From the NCBI GenBank assembly GCA_902490355.1, contig CABUDN010000012.1, positions 1 to 25,597 of the forward strand: a stretch of 25,597 bases of DNA, read 5' to 3'. The DNA is from an uncultured Oscillibacter sp. (GTDB lineage Bacteria > Bacillota > Clostridia > Oscillospirales > Oscillospiraceae). The translations under genes were made by a program, and so were the position numbers. Below the pieces are notes generated by a model that saw only the letters and a program-made list of their open reading frames with translations, had not been told where the DNA came from and searched no databases. Shown here piece by piece: positions 21,663 to 25,597 of this stretch; within the stretch, counting starts at the first letter, position 1; every line of letters starts with the position of its first letter.

Positions 21663-22997
21663 TCAATCCTCCTTTTTCACAATGGGCAGATTCAGCAGCT
21701 TGTCCCGGTCGGAGAAGCAGGTCACCACATACACGTCCTCTTCACCCGCAGATTGCAGCGACTGGGCGGCTGCAGCGATATCGGGCTGGACGGACCAGCG
21801 CTCCGAAGGCAGGGCGGAGAAGGAGAACCGCTGGGCCAGGTCGTTGCAGTACTGGCCTGCCAGAATGACCCGCTCCACCTGGGGGCAGTGGAGCAGATCG
21901 AAATCAATGTCCCAGAGCCAGCTGGTTTCGCTGGTGAAATACTTGCGGCTTACGGCGTCCACGATAACCAGCACCGTGCAGGGGCGCTGGGTGGAACGGA
22001 TATAGCGCAGGTTCGTATCGTAGGCAATGGAATTTTCGTGCTTGCTGGTCAGCAGCGTGCCGTGATGACTGCCCAGGGTAAAATGCTGCATCCGGCCGTT
22101 TTTGAGCACATAGTTGCTGATGACCTTTCCGATGGCGGCGCCGTCCACGCCGCACTCCCGGCAGGCGGCATAGGCGGCCAGGATGTTGTAGACGTTGTAA
22201 ATGCTGCAAAATGCCAGCTGAACCTCCACGCTGTGGTCCAGAGTCAGAGTTCCGGCTGTCAGGTCCAGGGCGGTGGCGGTATAGTCCGTCTCATGGCGGT
22301 GGTGACCGCAGCGGGTGCAGCGGTAGGCGCCGATATGATTGTAGTGGACGAAGTCATAGGTCATGGGCGCCTTGCACACCGGGCAGTGGGCTCCGTCGTG
22401 GTAGACGCCGGTGGGGGCGTCAAAATCCGTGGGGCAGCGGTCCAGGCCGAACCACTTGACCTTCTCGTGGTTCCGGCCGAAGCAGGAGACCAGGGGGTCG
22501 TCTGCATTGAGTAGAAGTTCCGTGTCCGGGTGAATAGCCGGGACAATGGCGTCATAGACCCATTCAGGATGGCCGTTGCGGGTAAGCTGGTCCCGGTAGA
22601 GATTCGTGATGACGAACTGGGTGGGATGGAAGTAGCGGAAACTCTGGGCGGCATAGCGCTCATCGGATTCAATGAGCAGCACGTCGGCTTTCACCCGGCC
22701 GGTGAGGGTGGCGTGGGTCAGGACCAGGGTGGTGACGCCCTCGATCTGGTTGGATCCCTCTTCGTTGTAGACCACCCGGCGGCCGTCGGAGCGGAGGATG
22801 GCGGCAATCATTTCCACCGTGGAGGTCTTGCCGTTGGAGCCGGTGACGGCCAGAATGTGGGGAGGCATCTTCACCCGGCGCAGGATGTCGGGACAAATTT
22901 TCAGGGCGAATTTACCGGGCAGGGAGCTGCCCTTGCCCACCAGTTTGCCCACAAAGCGGCCAACCTTGCATACCAGGATTGCCAGGAACATTCTCAC
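21663..22997 (-). CDS. murT: MurT-like Mur ligase (lipid II isoglutaminyl synthase-type)
   Basis: A 444-residue Mur-ligase-family protein. The ATP loop is GSNGKTS (53-59), followed by the central-domain motif NLYRDQLTR (132-140) and an inserted zinc ribbon C205/C208 and C227/C230 that marks MurT. The C-terminal DUF1727-type domain ends near SWLWDIDFD. MurT amidates the D-Glu of the lipid II stem using ammonia from GatD. The C-terminal domain departs from my recollection of family motifs: the NPxGxN-like region reads KHENSIAYDTN, and the position before SWxWD is ET rather than DV. GTG 22997 is preferred (four-base overlap with the upstream stop; GGAG 11 bases upstream); ATG 22991 is the alternative. 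It pairs with the gatD-like gene three bases downstream. Confidence 0.85.
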   Translation of the reverse strand: MRMFLAILVCKVGRFVGKLVGKGSSLPGKFALKICPDILRRVKMPPHILAVTGSNGKTSTVEMIAAILRSDGRRVVYNEEGSNQIEGVTTLVLTHATLTGRVKADVLLIESDERYAAQSFRYFHPTQFVITNLYRDQLTRNGHPEWVYDAIVPAIHPDTELLLNADDPLVSCFGRNHEKVKWFGLDRCPTDFDAPTGVYHDGAHCPVCKAPMTYDFVHYNHIGAYRCTRCGHHRHETDYTATALDLTAGTLTLDHSVEVQLAFCSIYNVYNILAAYAACRECGVDGAAIGKVISNYVLKNGRMQHFTLGSHHGTLLTSKHENSIAYDTNLRYIRSTQRPCTVLVIVDAVSRKYFTSETSWLWDIDFDLLHCPQVERVILAGQYCNDLAQRFSFSALPSERWSVQPDIAAAAQSLQSAGEEDVYVVTCFSDRDKLLNLPIVKKED

Positions 22998-23665
22998 GGT
23001 TCCACCATCTCCTTTTCGGAAAAGTCCCGGAATTCCGCCACGGCGCGGATGGGCGCGCCGTCGGCGTTGAGAAATTTCAGCGGCAGGGCAAAGAGCATGA
23101 ATTCCCGCCGGGGAGCCACCTTGCGCAGGCACAGGTTCTCCAGAATCACAAGGCCGCCCTCCAGGAGGGTCTTGTGGGCCAGAAATTCCGGATCCCGCAG
23201 GGTATCCACGCTCAGGGCGTCCGTGCCCACGCCCTTGAGCCCGCAGGAGACCAGATACCGGGCGGCTTCGGCATCGGGGACGGGGAAGGAGTCGTCAAAA
23301 TAGGCGTCCGTGCCCCAGCGCTTTTCCCAGCCGGTATAGAAGAGCACGAAATCCGCCGAACGCAGGAACCCGTTTTGCTCGCGTAAGTAGTCGGCCGTGA
23401 TCACACTGCCCGGAGCCATGTCGGAGACATCCAGCACCACGGCGCGGCCGCAGAACTGGGAAACCGGCAGGACCTCCAGGGAGGAGCCGTGGCGCAGCAT
23501 ATGGGCGGGGGCGTCCATGTGGGTGCCGGTGTGGGAGACCAGGGTCAGCCGGGTTTCCCGGTAGCCGGCCCGGGTCAAAGAGCCGGTGGAGGTGAGGGAG
23601 GGGGCTTCGGAGCCGGGATACATGGGCATATCCGGGGTGATGGTGTGAGTGAGATCGATGATCAT
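22994..23665 (-). CDS. Cyclase-family metal hydrolase (kynurenine formamidase-like)
   Basis: A 223-residue protein of the Cyclase/KynB superfamily. The metal-binding motif HTGTHMDAPAH is at residues 45-55 (H45, H49, D51 and H55), and the N-terminus MIIDLTHTITPDMPMYPG is typical of the family. Members hydrolyse N-formylkynurenine, isatin or similar amides, or are uncharacterised. Nothing around it suggests tryptophan breakdown, so kynurenine formamidase activity should not be assumed. AAAAGGAAGGA (23676-23686) lies ten bases upstream of ATG 23665. It lies 40 bases after mnmG and overlaps the murT-like gene by four bases, so it appears to be in the same operon; a role in envelope or cell-wall metabolism is only a suggestion from context. 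Confidence 0.86.
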   Translation of the reverse strand: MIIDLTHTITPDMPMYPGSEAPSLTSTGSLTRAGYRETRLTLVSHTGTHMDAPAHMLRHGSSLEVLPVSQFCGRAVVLDVSDMAPGSVITADYLREQNGFLRSADFVLFYTGWEKRWGTDAYFDDSFPVPDAEAARYLVSCGLKGVGTDALSVDTLRDPEFLAHKTLLEGGLVILENLCLRKVAPRREFMLFALPLKFLNADGAPIRAVAEFRDFSEKEMVEP

Positions 23666-23705
23666 AAGCGTGGAGTCCTTCCTTTTGATGGATATGGCAC
23701 GGGGA

Positions 23706-25577
23706 TCAGCCCCGGTGTTCCAGATAGATGATAAGGGACGTGATGTCCGCCGGGGAGACGCCGGAGATCCGGCTGGCCTGCCCCAGGTTTTCCGGGCGGA
23801 CGGCGCTGAGCTTTTCCCGCGCTTCCAGCCGCAGGCCCGGCATGGACTGGTAGTCCAGATCCCGGGGCAGCCGCCGGGCCTCCATGCGCCGCAGGTCTTC
23901 CACCTGCTTTTGCTGGCGCTGGATGTAACCGGCGTACTTGACGCTGATTTCCACCTGCTCCCTGACTTCCTGGGGCAGGGCGGGACGCTGGGGATCGAAG
24001 GGGGCCAGATCGTCGTAATGAAGCTGCGGGCGGCGCAGCAGGGCGATCAGCGGCGCGCCGTCCGGCGCGTCGGCGGTGCCCTTTTCCGTCAGCAGGGCGG
24101 ACAGGGCCGGAGAGGGGGCGGCGCCGGTGTGGGTCAGCCGGGCGATCTCCCGGTCCACGGCGGCGTATTTTGCTTCCACGGCCTGCATCCGCTCGGGACT
24201 GACCAGTCCGATGGCGTATCCCCGGGCGCTCAGGCGCCGGTCGGCGTTGTCCTGACGCAGCAGCAGACGGTATTCACTGCGGGAGGTCATGATGCGGTAG
24301 GGTTCGTTGGTGCCCTTGGTGACCAGATCGTCAATAAGGGTACCGATGTAGCTCTCACTGCGGGAGAGAATGAAGTCCTCCCGGCCCAGCAGCTTTCCGG
24401 CGGCGTTGACACCGGCCACAAAGCCCTGAACCGCCGCCTCCTCATAGCCGGAGGAACCGTTGAACTGCCCGGCGCCGTAGAGGCCGGAGACGGCCTTGCA
24501 CTCCAGCGTGGGCCGCAGGGCCAGGGGATCGATGCAGTCATACTCAATGGCGTAGGCCGGGCGGGTCATCACCGCGTGGGTCAGGCCCGGGACGCTGTGG
24601 AGCATCTGCAGCTGCACCTCTTCCGGCATGGAGGAGGAGAAGCCCTGAATGTACAGCTCCTCGGTCTCCAGCCCCATGGGCTCCACAAAGAGCTGGTGGC
24701 GGAGCTTGTCCGGGAAGCGGACGATTTTCGTCTCAAAGGAGGGACAGTACCGGGGACCGATGCCCTCGATCAGGCCGGAGTACATGGGCGCCCGGTCCAG
24801 GTTCTCCTGCACAATCCGGCGGGTCTCCTCCGTGGTCCAGGTGAGATAGCACACGGCCCGGTTTTCCGGCGGCGTGGGCGTGGAGTAGGAGAAGGGGAGG
24901 GGATTGGTGTCCCCGTACTGAATCTCCATTTCGTCAAAGTCCACGGTCCGGGCGTTGACCCGGGGCGGCGTGCCGGTCTTGAACCGGCGCAGGGGCAGCC
25001 CCATCTGCCGCAGGCATTCCGTCAGGCGCACGGCGGCATGCATGCCGTCAGGGCCGGAATCCTCCACGCACTCGCCCACAATGGTCCGGCCGGAGAGGTA
25101 CGTGCCCGTGGCCAGGATTACCGCCCGGACATCAAACACCGCGCCGGTGGTGAGCACCACCTGGCTGACGGCGCCGCCCTGCGTCCGGATCTCGATCACT
25201 TCGCCCTGCCGTACGGTCAGATGCTCCTGCCGCTCCAGGGTGTGCTTCATGTACTCCTGATAGCGCCGCCGGTCCGCCTGGGCCCGCAGGCTCCAGACGG
25301 CGGGGCCCTTGCCCTTGTTCAAAAGCCGGTACTGGATGCAGCAGGCATCGGCAGCCCGGGCCATTTCGCCGCCCAAAGCGTCCAGCTCCCGGACCAGATG
25401 GCCCTTGCCGGTGCCGCCGATGGCGGGATTGCAGGGCATGTTGCCCACCGCGTCCAGGTTGATGGTAAAGACGATGGTCTCCAGCCCCAGCCGGGCGGCG
25501 GCCAGGGCCGCCTCGATCCCGGCGTGACCGGCGCCCACTACCGCGATGTCAAATTGTCCAGCGTGAAATTCGGTCAT
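23706..25577 (-). CDS. mnmG: tRNA U34 carboxymethylaminomethyl-modifying enzyme, FAD subunit
   Basis: A complete 623-residue MnmG (GidA). With MnmE it adds carboxymethylaminomethyl to the wobble uridine of certain tRNAs using FAD, NADH and methylene-tetrahydrofolate. The FAD-binding dinucleotide fold is VGAGHAGIEAALAAARLG (about 14-31). The conserved GNMPCNPAIGGTGKGHLVRE follows at about 45-64, FKTGTPPR near 205, and a conserved Cys in AVCYLTWT. The MnmE-interacting helical tail ends SRISGVSPADITSLIIYLEH. Length is normal. ATG 25577 has AAAGGAT (25584-25590) upstream. It is the first gene seen in a minus-strand run ending with the gatD-like gene; mnmE is commonly upstream but would lie outside the window. 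Confidence 0.97.
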   Translation of the reverse strand: MTEFHAGQFDIAVVGAGHAGIEAALAAARLGLETIVFTINLDAVGNMPCNPAIGGTGKGHLVRELDALGGEMARAADACCIQYRLLNKGKGPAVWSLRAQADRRRYQEYMKHTLERQEHLTVRQGEVIEIRTQGGAVSQVVLTTGAVFDVRAVILATGTYLSGRTIVGECVEDSGPDGMHAAVRLTECLRQMGLPLRRFKTGTPPRVNARTVDFDEMEIQYGDTNPLPFSYSTPTPPENRAVCYLTWTTEETRRIVQENLDRAPMYSGLIEGIGPRYCPSFETKIVRFPDKLRHQLFVEPMGLETEELYIQGFSSSMPEEVQLQMLHSVPGLTHAVMTRPAYAIEYDCIDPLALRPTLECKAVSGLYGAGQFNGSSGYEEAAVQGFVAGVNAAGKLLGREDFILSRSESYIGTLIDDLVTKGTNEPYRIMTSRSEYRLLLRQDNADRRLSARGYAIGLVSPERMQAVEAKYAAVDREIARLTHTGAAPSPALSALLTEKGTADAPDGAPLIALLRRPQLHYDDLAPFDPQRPALPQEVREQVEISVKYAGYIQRQQKQVEDLRRMEARRLPRDLDYQSMPGLRLEAREKLSAVRPENLGQASRISGVSPADITSLIIYLEHRG

Positions 25578-25597
25578 GGAATCATCCTTTGTGCAGA

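Noticed and set aside
1..25597. tRNA or rRNA genes, CRISPR arrays, insertion sequences, prophage genes, attachment sites
   Set aside because: None seen by reading: no cloverleaf, no regularly spaced repeats, no transposase or integrase; the only exact longer repeat noticed is the pair at 8584 and 8814.

Overview
The window looks like a chromosomal segment of a high-GC, anaerobic, probably spore-forming member of the Clostridia, most like an Oscillospiraceae gut commensal (Oscillibacter/Flavonifractor/Lawsonibacter-like). This rests on strong AGGAGG-type ribosome sites, TRTGn-extended -10 promoters, the holB-ricT pair, a single-chain pyruvate:ferredoxin oxidoreductase, a SigV/RsiV-type ECF operon and a MurT/GatD-like pair. 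No tRNA, rRNA, CRISPR array, phage or transposase is seen. Species placement is inference from gene content and composition only.

Layout. 1-108 (-): N-terminal fragment of an APC-type amino-acid permease, running off the left edge, divergent from holB-ricT (213-2350, +; clamp loader delta' and the Ric-complex protein). 2446-3291 (+): Cof-type HAD phosphatase with a strong terminator. 3403-4170 (+): membrane-anchored XRE regulator. 4344-6224 (+): GntR/YtrA-type repressor, ABC ATPase and permease, overlapping and preceded by a promoter carrying a long palindromic operator. 6261-7532 (-): guanine deaminase behind a guanine-class riboswitch. 7799-8563 (+): ZIP metal transporter. 8564-8847: non-coding, highly structured stretch bounded by two identical 32-bp palindromic repeats. 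8848-11477 (-): cinA and thiI. 11647-13319 (+): ECF sigma factor, RsiV-like anti-sigma factor and a small predicted lipoprotein. 13355-14872 (-): YifB/ComM ATPase. 15162-18689 (+): pyruvate:ferredoxin oxidoreductase with a near-consensus promoter and a possible Rex site. 18838-20850 (+): LTA-synthase-family sulfatase. 20928-25577 (-): mnmG, a cyclase-family metal hydrolase, murT-like and gatD-like genes, apparently one operon.

The points most worth following are these. (1) The riboswitch-guanine deaminase pairing has an aptamer P1 helix that shares bases with the terminator, so guanine may switch on its own breakdown. (2) The GatD-like partner of MurT lacks both the catalytic Cys and the catalytic His of the glutaminase, and MurT itself departs from the usual C-terminal motifs; this may be a diverged, uncharacterised MurT/GatD-type system. 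(3) A 230-bp repeat unit of stacked hairpins lies between convergent genes. No intergenic stretch exceeds 300 bases.
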